Assembly (NCBI GenBank): GCA_013821525.1
Contig: JACDGR010000267.1
Location: forward strand, 1 to 5,162
Origin: Actinomycetota bacterium
GTDB lineage: Bacteria; Actinomycetota; Thermoleophilia; Gaiellales; Gaiellaceae
Length of the DNA stretch: 5,162 bases
Direction of reading: 5' to 3'
Shown here: piece by piece, positions 1-5,162 of the stretch
Layout of the letters: each line of letters opens with the position of its first letter
Position numbering within the stretch: position 1 is the stretch's first letter
The notes under the pieces: model-generated
What the model was told of the DNA's origin: nothing
What the model saw: the letters and a program-made list of their open reading frames with translations, nothing else
Databases searched by the model: none
Position numbers and translations under genes: made by a program

Positions 1-84
1 ACCCAGGACGACGCGATCCCCGGCATCGAGCGCGCGCACGTGGCGGATCCCTTCGGCAACCGCCTCGAGCTCCGGCAGGCCTAA
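1..84 (+). CDS. VOC/glyoxalase-fold protein, C-terminal end (partial)
   Basis: The window opens inside this gene; only the last 27 codons and a TAA stop are present. The tail carries DPFGNRLEL, which matches the final beta-strand signature (DPxGNxxEL) of vicinal-oxygen-chelate proteins such as glyoxalase I, bleomycin-resistance proteins and extradiol dioxygenases. In that family the Glu of this motif is often a metal ligand. Substrate and reaction cannot be told from this fragment. It ends 65 bp before the LysR gene, so it could be the last gene of an upstream unit. The family call rests on one motif, but that motif is characteristic and sits at the expected C-terminus. Confidence 0.7.
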   Translation, partial: TQDDAIPGIERAHVADPFGNRLELRQA

Positions 85-134
85 CCCCGCAGGTTCAAGG
101 GTTTGGCCTGCGCCATCCCGCCGGGCCACCGCTA

Positions 135-153
135 CCATAAGCATCTGTTATGG
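135..153. promoter_or_regulatory. Candidate LysR-type operator (perfect dyad) over the regulator's start codon
   Basis: CCATAA (135-140) and TTATGG (148-153) form a perfect 6-bp inverted repeat around a 7-bp spacer. The dyad contains T-N11-A (T138 to A150), the classical LysR-family recognition geometry. LysR regulators usually bind near their own promoter, so negative autoregulation is plausible. Unusually, the right arm includes the ATG at 150-152, so a bound regulator would cover the translation start. No clear Shine-Dalgarno precedes this ATG, which leaves room for a very short leader or leaderless message. The site is seen directly; its binding by this protein is inference. Confidence 0.5.
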
Positions 154-1043
154 ACACGCGGCAGCTGCAAGCATTCTGTGAGGTCGTCGAGCGGAAGTCC
201 TTCTCGCAGGCGGCCGAGCGCCTCGGGGTCACCCAGCCGGCGGTCTCGTTGCAGGTCCGCTCGCTCGAGAAGCGACTCGGGACGCAGCTCCTCGACCGCT
301 CCGGCCGGCGGGTCGAGCCGACCGAGGCAGGGCTGCGCCTCTATCGCGGCGCCCAGCGGCTGCTCCAGCTCGAGGACGAGCTGGTCTCCGATATCTCCGA
401 AGAGGCGACGGGCGAGCTTGCGGGCACCTTCGAGATCGGGGCTTCGACCGGGCCGGGCGGTGTCGTGCTCGCCCAGCTTCTGTGCCAGTTCGCCGACGCC
501 CACCCGCAGATCCACGTCGCGCTGAGCGTCTTCGACACACAGACGGTGGTCGACCGGGTCGCCGACCGAAGTCTCCAGCTCGGTGTCGTCGGCGCCGCAC
601 CACGGCACCGCGGTGTCGAGTACGAGCCGTTCTTCCACGACACCGTCGTCCTCGCGTGCCCGCCGGGCCACGCTTTCGCGGGCCGCACGATCACGCTCGA
701 CGATCTGCAGGGCGAGACGCTGATCGTGATGCAGGACGGCGCTGGCGTCCGACAGATGATCGACGACGAGCTCGCGCGCGCCGGGCGGCCGTTGCGCGAC
801 CTCGACGTGCGGCTCGAGCTCGGGCTGCAGGAGTCGGTTACGAGTGCGGTGCGTGGCGGCTACGGCGTCACGTTCATCTCCCGCTCGTCGGTCGAGAACG
901 ATCTCGCCGCGGGCACGCTCGTCGAGGCTCGCGTCAGCGGCCTGACGCTGGAGCGCGAGATCTACCTCGTGCGCGCCGCAGGCCGTGCCGAGACGCGCGC
1001 CGCGCGTGGGTTCGTCGTGTTCGCGCGCGAACACCTGACGTGA
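150..1043 (+). CDS. LysR-family transcriptional regulator
   Basis: A complete 297-residue protein, the normal length for a LysR-type regulator. The N-terminal winged helix-turn-helix is clear: residues 3-60 contain QLQAFCEVVERKSFSQAA, then LGVTQPAVSLQVRSLEKRLG and the LLDRSGRRVEPTEAG wing. A linker helix (about 60-90) leads into a periplasmic-binding-protein-like effector domain (about 90-297) with the usual GGYGVTFISRSSV segment near residues 235-247. It should act as a tetramer in the cytoplasm, switching a nearby promoter when it binds a small ligand. The stop codon overlaps the GTG start of the dehydrogenase-like gene by 4 bp, so the two are co-transcribed. The region before the flavoprotein operon at 2130 is a likely target. 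The HTH resembles CysL-like regulators of sulfur metabolism, but the effector cannot be read from sequence. The ATG at 150 begins the canonical MDxRQLxxF N-terminus, which supports this start. Confidence 0.94.
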   Translation: MDTRQLQAFCEVVERKSFSQAAERLGVTQPAVSLQVRSLEKRLGTQLLDRSGRRVEPTEAGLRLYRGAQRLLQLEDELVSDISEEATGELAGTFEIGASTGPGGVVLAQLLCQFADAHPQIHVALSVFDTQTVVDRVADRSLQLGVVGAAPRHRGVEYEPFFHDTVVLACPPGHAFAGRTITLDDLQGETLIVMQDGAGVRQMIDDELARAGRPLRDLDVRLELGLQESVTSAVRGGYGVTFISRSSVENDLAAGTLVEARVSGLTLEREIYLVRAAGRAETRAARGFVVFAREHLT

Positions 1044-1990
1044 TCGTCCGCTGGTCGTACGCTGAGCTCGGGGATGTGCTCGCGGCGGCAGGCATTCGGC
1101 GCCCGGTCGTGATCGCGAGCAAACGGTGGAGTCAGCTCGATCTACCCGACCACGCCGGCCTCTGGACGGAGGTGCCCTCCGCGCGCTTTGAGGTCCCCGC
1201 CGACGCCGACGGAGTGCTCGCAATCGGCGGCGGCTCCGCGATCGATACGGGCAAGTACGCCTCCGCACAGAGCGGCCTGCCGGTCGTGCACGTGCCGACC
1301 ACCTACTCGGGCGCCGAGTGGACGACCTTCTACGGCATTCGCACGCCAGATCGGCGGATGCTGGGTGGGGGTGCGGATGCGCACCCTGTCGGTCTCGTCT
1401 ACGACGTCGACCTGACGCTTGACCTGCCGCCCGCCGAGAGTGCCGGCACCGCCCTGAACGCCCTGGCCCATTGCGCCGAAGCGCTCTATGTCAACGGCCA
1501 CAACCCTGAAGGAGACGCGCAGGCACTCGCCGGAGCGCCGCTGATCGCCCGCTCGCTCCCGCTCGTCCTCGCCGACGGCCGCGATCGTGCGGCGCGCGAG
1601 GAGCTCCTTCGTGGCGCGATGCACGCCGGTCATGCGCTCGCGCTCGCCGGTCTCGCCCTCGGCCACGCGATGGCGCAGGCGCTCGGCGGCACCTACGGGG
1701 TCTCGCACGGCGCGATGAACGCGCTCTGCCTGCCGCCGGCACTCGCGTTCAACCGAGCGGTCGTCCCCGGGGCGGTCGAACGCTTCGGGACGGCGATCGG
1801 CGCCGAGCCGATCCAGGGCGCTCGCGCACTCGCGGAGCTCGGCGGCTTCGGGTGCCTGCGCGACTATTCCATTCCTGAGGATGAGCTTTCAGACGTGGCA
1901 GCCACTGCCTCGAAACGGGCCGGAAACCGCGCAAACCCGCGTCCTGCAACGCCTGAGGAGATCGCCGCGTTGTACGCGGAGATCTGGTGA
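1040..1990 (+). CDS. Short iron-containing alcohol dehydrogenase / maleylacetate reductase-like enzyme
   Basis: Predicted 316-residue NAD(P)H-dependent carbonyl reductase of the group III (Fe-type) dehydrogenase superfamily, closest by motif to maleylacetate reductases. Numbering from the GTG at 1040: GGGSAIDTGK (63-72) is the nucleotide diphosphate-binding loop; PTTYSGAEWT (86-95) is the typical MAR motif; NALAHCAEALY (140-150), GHAMAQALGGTYG (208-220) and SHGAMNALCLPPALAFN (222-238) form the all-helical active-site domain. His144, His209 and His223 match three of the four metal ligands of FucO-type enzymes with exact spacing, while Asn140 replaces the first ligand Asp, as I recall for MARs, which work without iron. 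The N-terminal Rossmann part is about 30-40 residues shorter than usual. The frame is open upstream, but GTG 1040 overlaps the LysR stop and removes non-homologous sequence. Maleylacetate itself need not be the substrate, since no ring-cleavage genes are present. A sulfonated keto acid or aldehyde is possible; Fe-type dehydrogenases serve as sulfoacetaldehyde reductases in other bacteria. Confidence 0.85.
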   Translation: MIVRWSYAELGDVLAAAGIRRPVVIASKRWSQLDLPDHAGLWTEVPSARFEVPADADGVLAIGGGSAIDTGKYASAQSGLPVVHVPTTYSGAEWTTFYGIRTPDRRMLGGGADAHPVGLVYDVDLTLDLPPAESAGTALNALAHCAEALYVNGHNPEGDAQALAGAPLIARSLPLVLADGRDRAAREELLRGAMHAGHALALAGLALGHAMAQALGGTYGVSHGAMNALCLPPALAFNRAVVPGAVERFGTAIGAEPIQGARALAELGGFGCLRDYSIPEDELSDVAATASKRAGNRANPRPATPEEIAALYAEIW

Positions 1991-2027
1991 GCACGGTTCC
2001 GGTCGACTAGCTGCCAACAGCCCGCGC

Positions 2028-2059
2028 GTGTCGATCGCTGACACCGAGCGGCAGGTGTC
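2028..2059 (+). other. Competing hairpins in the leader between the dehydrogenase and flavoprotein genes
   Basis: GTGTC (2028-2032) can pair with GACAC (2040-2044) across a 7-nt loop. The same GACACC (2040-2045) can instead pair with GGTGTC (2054-2059) across an 8-nt loop. The two stems exclude each other, and GTGTCGA occurs as a direct repeat (2028-2034 and 2055-2061) 27 bp apart. No T-tract follows, so this is not an intrinsic terminator. It could be a tandem protein-binding site, an mRNA structural element, or chance in GC-rich DNA. Confidence 0.3.
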
Positions 2060-2090
2060 GAAGAGCAGTCAGCTTTCCCACCACAGCAGT

Positions 2091-2126
2091 GAACAATATA
2101 TAAGTTCTTCTAATCTCAGGTATATT
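2091..2126 (+). promoter_or_regulatory. AT-rich island, probable promoter/operator of the flavoprotein-fumarase-comA operon
   Basis: In an otherwise strongly GC-rich window this short stretch is mostly A/T. It contains TATATAAG (2097-2104) and TATATT (2121-2126), both like -10 elements. A dyad GAAC-N9-GTTC (2091-2107) surrounds the first. If TATATT is the -10, transcription would begin at about 2133, at the GTG start codons, giving a leaderless mRNA. If TATATAAG is used, the leader is roughly 20 nt. No convincing -35 hexamer is seen at normal spacing, which would fit an activator-dependent promoter. The preceding gene ends at 1990 and coding resumes at 2130, so this is where a promoter would be expected. 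Confidence 0.45.
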
Positions 2127-2129
2127 CAT

Positions 2130-3332
2130 GTGGTGGTACCAGCGGCCCCAGCTTTTGATGTGCTCGTGATCGGAAGCGGCGCCTCCGGCCTTGCCGCGGC
2201 GGTCTCTGCCGAGGGCGCGGGCGGGCGCGTTGCGCTCGCGACCAAGGGCAGCTTGCAGGCGAACAACTCATCGAAGGCCCAGGGCGGGATCCAGGCCTCC
2301 TTTGGTGCCGGCGACTCGCCGGAGCAGCACGCCGAGGACGTCTGGCGCTCTTCGCACGAGACCGCAGACAGGCGACTCGCCGAGGCGCTGACCGGCGACG
2401 GCCCAGGTGCGATCCACTGGCTCGAGGAGCTAGGCGTGGAGTTCACACGCGAGGAGGACGGCAGCTATCGGCTCGCCCGCTGCGGAGGGGCGAGCGCGAA
2501 GCGTCTGCTCCAGGTCGGTGACCGCACGGGCCACGCGATCACCAAGGCCCTGCGCGAAGCGTGGGAAGCGAGCTCGGGCACGAGCCTGACGAACGCTCCG
2601 CTGCACGAGCTGACGCAGGTGAACGGGCACTGGCGCGCGCGCGTCGGCGAGCGGCAAGTGGAGGCGGCCACGGTCGTCCTCGCCGCGGGCGGTCGATGCT
2701 ACGCCGAGGCAGAGCGTCGCAACGAGCTCTCGACGAACCATCCGAACGCAACCGGCGAGGTGACGACGCTCGCGCTCGACCTGGGCGCCGAGGCGCGCGA
2801 TCTCGATGCGTTGCAATACCACCCGAACGGCGGCGCGTGGCCGCCGAACATGCAGGGCTACTCGATTCCCGAGACGACTCGCGCCTACGGGGCCGTGCTG
2901 CTGAACGCCCACGGCGAGGAGTTTACGGACTCCCTCGGCCCACGCGACATCGTCAGCCAGGCGATCTTCGACGAGGTCGAAGCGGGCCGCGGTGTCACGA
3001 CACCTGACGGTCGCCCCGCTGTCTGCCTCGATACGACACGCATCAGCGAGGCCGACGCGGAGGTCTCGCTGCCCTACATGCTCCGCCGCTATCGCGGTGC
3101 GGGCATCGATCCCTTGCGCCAGCAGATCCTCACCTATCCCGTCCTGCACTACCAGAACGGTGGCCTGGTGATCGACACCGACGCGCGCACCACGCTCGAT
3201 GGTGTCTATGCGTGCGGCGAGATTGCAGGTGGCGCGCACGGGCGTAACCGGATGATGGGAAACTCGCTGCTCGAGTGTGTCGTGTTCGGTCGCAGGGCCG
3301 GTAAAGCCGCCAGAGAGCAGGCGAGCGCATGA
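2130..3332 (+). CDS. Short FAD-dependent fumarate reductase-like flavoprotein (SdhA/FrdA/NadB superfamily)
   Basis: A 400-residue flavoprotein predicted to transfer hydride between FAD and a fumarate-like C=C double bond. Residues numbered from GTG 2130: VLVIGSGASGLAAA (11-24) is the FAD Rossmann motif; SSKAQGGIQAS (47-57) is the second FAD contact; VVLAAGG (182-188) is the third; the C-terminal HGRNRMMGNSLLE (370-382) closes the FAD site. The four fumarate-site residues of FrdA all have counterparts: His231 (QYHP), Arg272 (GPRDIV, proton shuttle), His340 (LHYQNGG) and Arg374 (NRMMGNS). The covalent-FAD histidine (SHT motif) is absent, so FAD should be non-covalent as in NadB and soluble reductases. 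The Thr of the substrate-binding TE pair is Pro247 before Glu248. The C-terminal helical domain of SdhA and NadB (150 or more residues) is missing, and no iron-sulfur subunit is next to it. GTG 2130 or 2133 is preferred; the frame is open back to ATG 1881, but that would overlap the dehydrogenase gene by 110 bp and add about 83 low-complexity residues. It overlaps the next gene (ATGA). Confidence 0.86.
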   Translation: MVVPAAPAFDVLVIGSGASGLAAAVSAEGAGGRVALATKGSLQANNSSKAQGGIQASFGAGDSPEQHAEDVWRSSHETADRRLAEALTGDGPGAIHWLEELGVEFTREEDGSYRLARCGGASAKRLLQVGDRTGHAITKALREAWEASSGTSLTNAPLHELTQVNGHWRARVGERQVEAATVVLAAGGRCYAEAERRNELSTNHPNATGEVTTLALDLGAEARDLDALQYHPNGGAWPPNMQGYSIPETTRAYGAVLLNAHGEEFTDSLGPRDIVSQAIFDEVEAGRGVTTPDGRPAVCLDTTRISEADAEVSLPYMLRRYRGAGIDPLRQQILTYPVLHYQNGGLVIDTDARTTLDGVYACGEIAGGAHGRNRMMGNSLLECVVFGRRAGKAAREQASA

Positions 3333-4211
3333 GCACTGTCGCGACTGATCTGTCGGGTGTCGTCGAAGACGCAGCCGCGCACCTCTACGTCTGGTCGCTC
3401 AAGGACATCCCGCAGGATCTGCGCGACGCGCTCACCGCCGCCCGACTGCGTGAGACGTCGGTTCCGGGCAAGCGCGTGCTCGAGACGATTCACCGGAACG
3501 TCGAGATCGCCGACCGCGACGGCAACCTCGTCTGCCAGGACACCGGGATCGCCGTCTACACATGCCGCGTGGGCGAGCACTTCCCTCTGCATCCCGCGCG
3601 CATCTACGAGTCGCTGCGTAACGGCACCGCGCGCGCAACGATCGAGCACTCTCTGCGCTCGAACGCGGTGCACACGATCACGCGCGAGAACACCGGCCCG
3701 AACATCGGCCATCGGCTACCGATCGTGCACTGGGAGTTCGTCGAGGGCTGGGACGGCCTTGACGTCAAGTGCGTCCCGAAGGGCTCCGGCTCGGAGAACA
3801 TGAGCTTCCTGAAGATGTGCGTCCCTGCGGACGGCGTGAAAGGGATCAAGCGGTTCGTCCTCGAAGCGATCGTCGGCGCCGGCGGCAAGCCGTGCCCGCC
3901 GGGAATCGTCGGTGTCGGCATCGGTGGCACCGCCGACTATGCGATGTACCTCGCGAAGCCCGGTCGGTACGCGCAACGCCGACCCGCTCGTCGCCGAGCT
4001 CGAGGAGGAGCTGTACGGCTTGCTGAACGAGACGGGAATCGGCCCGATGGGCCTCGGCGGAGACGTCACGGTTCTGCAGTGCCACATCGAGCATGCGGAC
4101 ACGCATATGACGCTCAATCCGGTCGCTGTCAACTACCAGTGCTGGGCCGCCCGTCGCGCCTCCGTCCACATCTCCTCGACCGGCGACACTGCCTTCGATC
4201 GGGAGTTCTGA
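3329..4211 (+). pseudogene. Class I fumarase-type hydro-lyase, alpha subunit, frameshifted
   Basis: The alpha subunit of a heteromeric 4Fe-4S hydro-lyase (fumarase class I / tartrate dehydratase family), which reversibly adds water to a fumarate-like double bond. The first part (3329 to about 3958) has Cys69 in NLVCQDTG, Arg110, TGPNIGH, GSGSENMSFLKM with Cys164, and GVGIGGTADYAMYLAK. Homology then continues in the +1 frame from about 3957: SPVGTRNADPLVAELEEE, GIGPMGLGGDV, HMTLNPVAVNYQCWAARR, ending at TGA 4209-4211. The third cluster cysteine (codon 4140-4142) and the active-site His 12 residues before it lie after the break. Joined, the product is about 293 residues, normal for the family. 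Families I recall have about five more residues between LAK and PVG, so a small 3n+2 deletion fits best; one extra C in CCC at 3959-3961 (LAK-PVG when removed) also restores the frame. Sequencing error, true mutation and +1 slippage cannot be separated here. The original frame stays open to 4798, giving a spurious fusion with beta. The start overlaps the flavoprotein stop (ATGA). Confidence 0.85.
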
Positions 4212-4798
4212 TGGCGAGCCACACGATCACGTTCCCGATCACGGACTCACAGGAGATCCTGCAGCTGCGCGCCGGCGACGAGGTGACGGTGCAGGGTCAC
4301 ATCATCGGGATCCGCGACCGCACGCAGATGCGCATCTTCGACGAGGGTGTCGAACCGCCGCTCGATCTGAACGGCGCGTTCCTGCTGCACACCGCGCCGA
4401 ACGTGCGCAAGCTCGACAACGGGTGCTACGAGAAGATCTGCATCGGCACGACGACGAGCGCCCGCATGGCCAGGTTCACGGAGCCGCTCGGCGCCCAATA
4501 TGGCGTGCGAGCGATTTGCGGCAAAGGTGGCTTTCCCGACAGCGTCATCGAGTCGATGGCGAGCCTCGGAATGGTCTACTTCGCGATCGTCGGCGGGGCT
4601 GCCGCGCTCGAGACGACCCAGATCGAGGAGATTGAAGAGGTGATGTGGGAAGAGTTGATGCCGGAGTGCTTCTGGAAGTTCCGTGTCAAGGACTTCGGCT
4701 CACTGACCGTCGGGATCGACGCGCACGGCAACTCGCTCTACCACGATGTACAGACCCGCGCGAACGCGAAACTGGAGGAGATTCTTGCCAAGCTTTAG
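4211..4798 (+). CDS. Class I fumarase-type hydro-lyase, beta subunit
   Basis: A 195-residue beta subunit that completes the active site of the 4Fe-4S hydro-lyase begun by the preceding gene; its ATG overlaps the alpha stop (TGATG). Substrate-binding residues known from class I fumarase structures are retained with exact spacing: Arg35 (IRDRTQ), Thr81 and Arg85 (TTTSARM), and Lys105 (ICGKGG); by memory these match Arg421, Thr467, Arg471 and Lys491 of Leishmania fumarase. FAIVGGAAALE (near residues 121-131) and VGIDAHGNSLYHDV near the C-terminus are family signatures. Departures from the usual fumarase beta motifs are clear: the common RDxAHxR reads RDRTQMR, GPTTS reads GTTTS, and RMDxYT reads RMARFT. 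The fold and cofactor class are secure, but the substrate may not be fumarate/malate. With comA immediately downstream, a sulfonated analogue such as sulfolactate/sulfoacrylate is a reasonable alternative. The protein is soluble, with no signal peptide or membrane segment. Confidence 0.9.
   Translation: MASHTITFPITDSQEILQLRAGDEVTVQGHIIGIRDRTQMRIFDEGVEPPLDLNGAFLLHTAPNVRKLDNGCYEKICIGTTTSARMARFTEPLGAQYGVRAICGKGGFPDSVIESMASLGMVYFAIVGGAAALETTQIEEIEEVMWEELMPECFWKFRVKDFGSLTVGIDAHGNSLYHDVQTRANAKLEEILAKL
4774..4780 (+). promoter_or_regulatory. Shine-Dalgarno site fixing the comA TTG start
   Basis: GGAGGAG lies within the last codons of the beta-subunit gene, with 4 nt between it and TTG 4785-4787. 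It is the strongest ribosome-binding site in the window and supports a TTG start where no ATG or GTG is available in frame near the conserved N-terminus. Its position inside the upstream gene implies translational coupling. Confidence 0.7.
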
Positions 4799-5162
4799 CC
4801 TCGACCTCGTCGAGCACCACGGATTGACCCATGTGATCGACAAGGGCCTCGGCCCGCGTGGGTGGGAGGACGTGCTCGAGGTCGCGGGTGACCACATCTC
4901 GATCGTCAAGCTCGGCTGGGGCACGTCATTCGTGACCCAGAACCTGGAGCGGAAGCTGCAAGTCCTGCGCGACAAGCCCGTCGTCTTCGGCGGGACGCTC
5001 TTCGAAGCCGTCTACGCGAAGGACAAGCTCGAGGAGTACAAGCGCTGGCTGACCGAGCTCGGCTTGACCCACGTCGAGATCTCCGACGGCACGGTCGACA
5101 TCCCACGCGAGCGCAAGCTCGAGCTGATCGCCGACTTTGCGCGCGACTTCACAGTGCTCTCC
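4785..5162 (+). CDS. comA: Phosphosulfolactate synthase (ComA family), N-terminal half (partial)
   Basis: The first 126 codons of a ComA-family enzyme, running off the right edge (family length about 250 residues). ComA catalyses the Mg-dependent Michael addition of sulfite to phosphoenolpyruvate, giving (R)-2-phospho-3-sulfolactate. It is the first committed step of methanogen coenzyme M synthesis, and homologues serve sulfolactate formation in Bacillus (YitD) and coenzyme M synthesis in alkene-oxidising Xanthobacter. The diagnostic motifs are all present in order on its TIM-barrel strands: THVIDKG (15-21), KLGWGTS (42-48), FGGTLFE (68-74) and VEISDGT (97-103). No stop interrupts the frame. 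Start TTG 4785 overlaps the beta-subunit gene by 14 bp and has a strong Shine-Dalgarno; no in-frame ATG precedes the conserved core. ComB, ComC or Xcb-type partners would have to lie beyond the window. The family call is very secure; the end product is unknown. The operon supplies hydro-lyase and flavin-reductase chemistry, which hints at a route through sulfoacrylate. Confidence 0.94.
   Translation, partial: MPSFSLDLVEHHGLTHVIDKGLGPRGWEDVLEVAGDHISIVKLGWGTSFVTQNLERKLQVLRDKPVVFGGTLFEAVYAKDKLEEYKRWLTELGLTHVEISDGTVDIPRERKLELIADFARDFTVLS

Noticed and set aside
132..1268. Long minus-strand open frame (378 codons) opposite the LysR and dehydrogenase genes
   Set aside because: Arg/Ala/Asp-rich shadow translation without any family motif, antisense to two well-supported genes; typical of high-GC DNA.
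2028..2059. Intrinsic terminator after the dehydrogenase gene
   Set aside because: The stems are only 5-6 bp and no T-tract follows.
1881..2129. N-terminal extension of the flavoprotein from ATG 1881
   Set aside because: It overlaps the conserved end of the dehydrogenase gene and adds about 83 Ser/Arg-rich residues before the FAD motif, which normally lies near the N-terminus.
2128..2169. 13-codon open frame (ATG 2128, with Trp-Trp-Tyr) as an attenuation leader peptide
   Set aside because: It overlaps the flavoprotein start in another frame, leaving no room for a downstream attenuator, and has no clear ribosome-binding site.
3329..4798. A single 489-residue fused fumarase alpha-beta protein
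   Set aside because: Codons 3959-4210 in this frame encode Arg/Pro-rich sequence with no homology, while the +1 frame carries the conserved alpha C-terminus with its cluster cysteine and its own stop. The fusion is an artefact of a frameshift.
1..5162. tRNA or rRNA genes, CRISPR arrays, insertion sequences, phage attachment sites
   Set aside because: No tRNA-like cloverleaf, spaced repeats, transposase motif or terminal inverted repeats were seen on either strand.

Overview
This 5.2-kb window is high-GC bacterial DNA, with strong G/C preference at third codon positions, GTG and TTG starts, and tightly overlapping genes. It most resembles a high-GC actinobacterium (perhaps a Thermoleophilia-type soil lineage); that placement is an impression, not a test. 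All genes lie on the + strand.

Layout. (1) 1-84: the C-terminal end of a VOC/glyoxalase-fold protein. (2) 150-1043: a LysR-family regulator whose start codon sits inside a perfect dyad with LysR-box geometry. It overlaps by 4 bp with (3) 1040-1990: a short iron-containing-alcohol-dehydrogenase/maleylacetate-reductase-like enzyme. (4) 1991-2129: a 139-bp non-coding leader with competing hairpins and a conspicuous AT-rich island, probably the promoter region of the next operon. (5) 2130-3332: a short FAD-dependent flavoprotein of the fumarate reductase / succinate dehydrogenase / aspartate oxidase superfamily. (6) 3329-4211: the alpha subunit of a class I (4Fe-4S) fumarase-type hydro-lyase, broken by a frameshift near 3957-3962. 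(7) 4211-4798: the matching beta subunit. (8) 4785 to the right edge: the N-terminal half of a ComA-type phosphosulfolactate synthase. Genes 5 to 8 overlap one another by 1-14 bp and read as one translationally coupled operon.

How they may work together. ComA joins sulfite to phosphoenolpyruvate to give phosphosulfolactate. A fumarase-type hydro-lyase and a fumarate-reductase-type flavoprotein catalyse exactly the next two kinds of step one could apply to its sulfonated product: water (or phosphate) elimination to sulfoacrylate, and reduction of the double bond to 3-sulfopropionate, or the reverse. With the LysR regulator and a carbonyl-reducing dehydrogenase next door, the window suggests an undescribed C3-sulfonate pathway built from TCA-like enzymes, or a variant bacterial coenzyme M route. 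This is inference from gene order and enzyme class. A plain fumarate/malate/succinate module that merely neighbours comA is the main alternative.

The main caveat is the alpha-subunit frameshift. The upstream reading frame happens to stay open through the break and into the beta gene, so a gene caller would report a false 489-residue fused fumarase.
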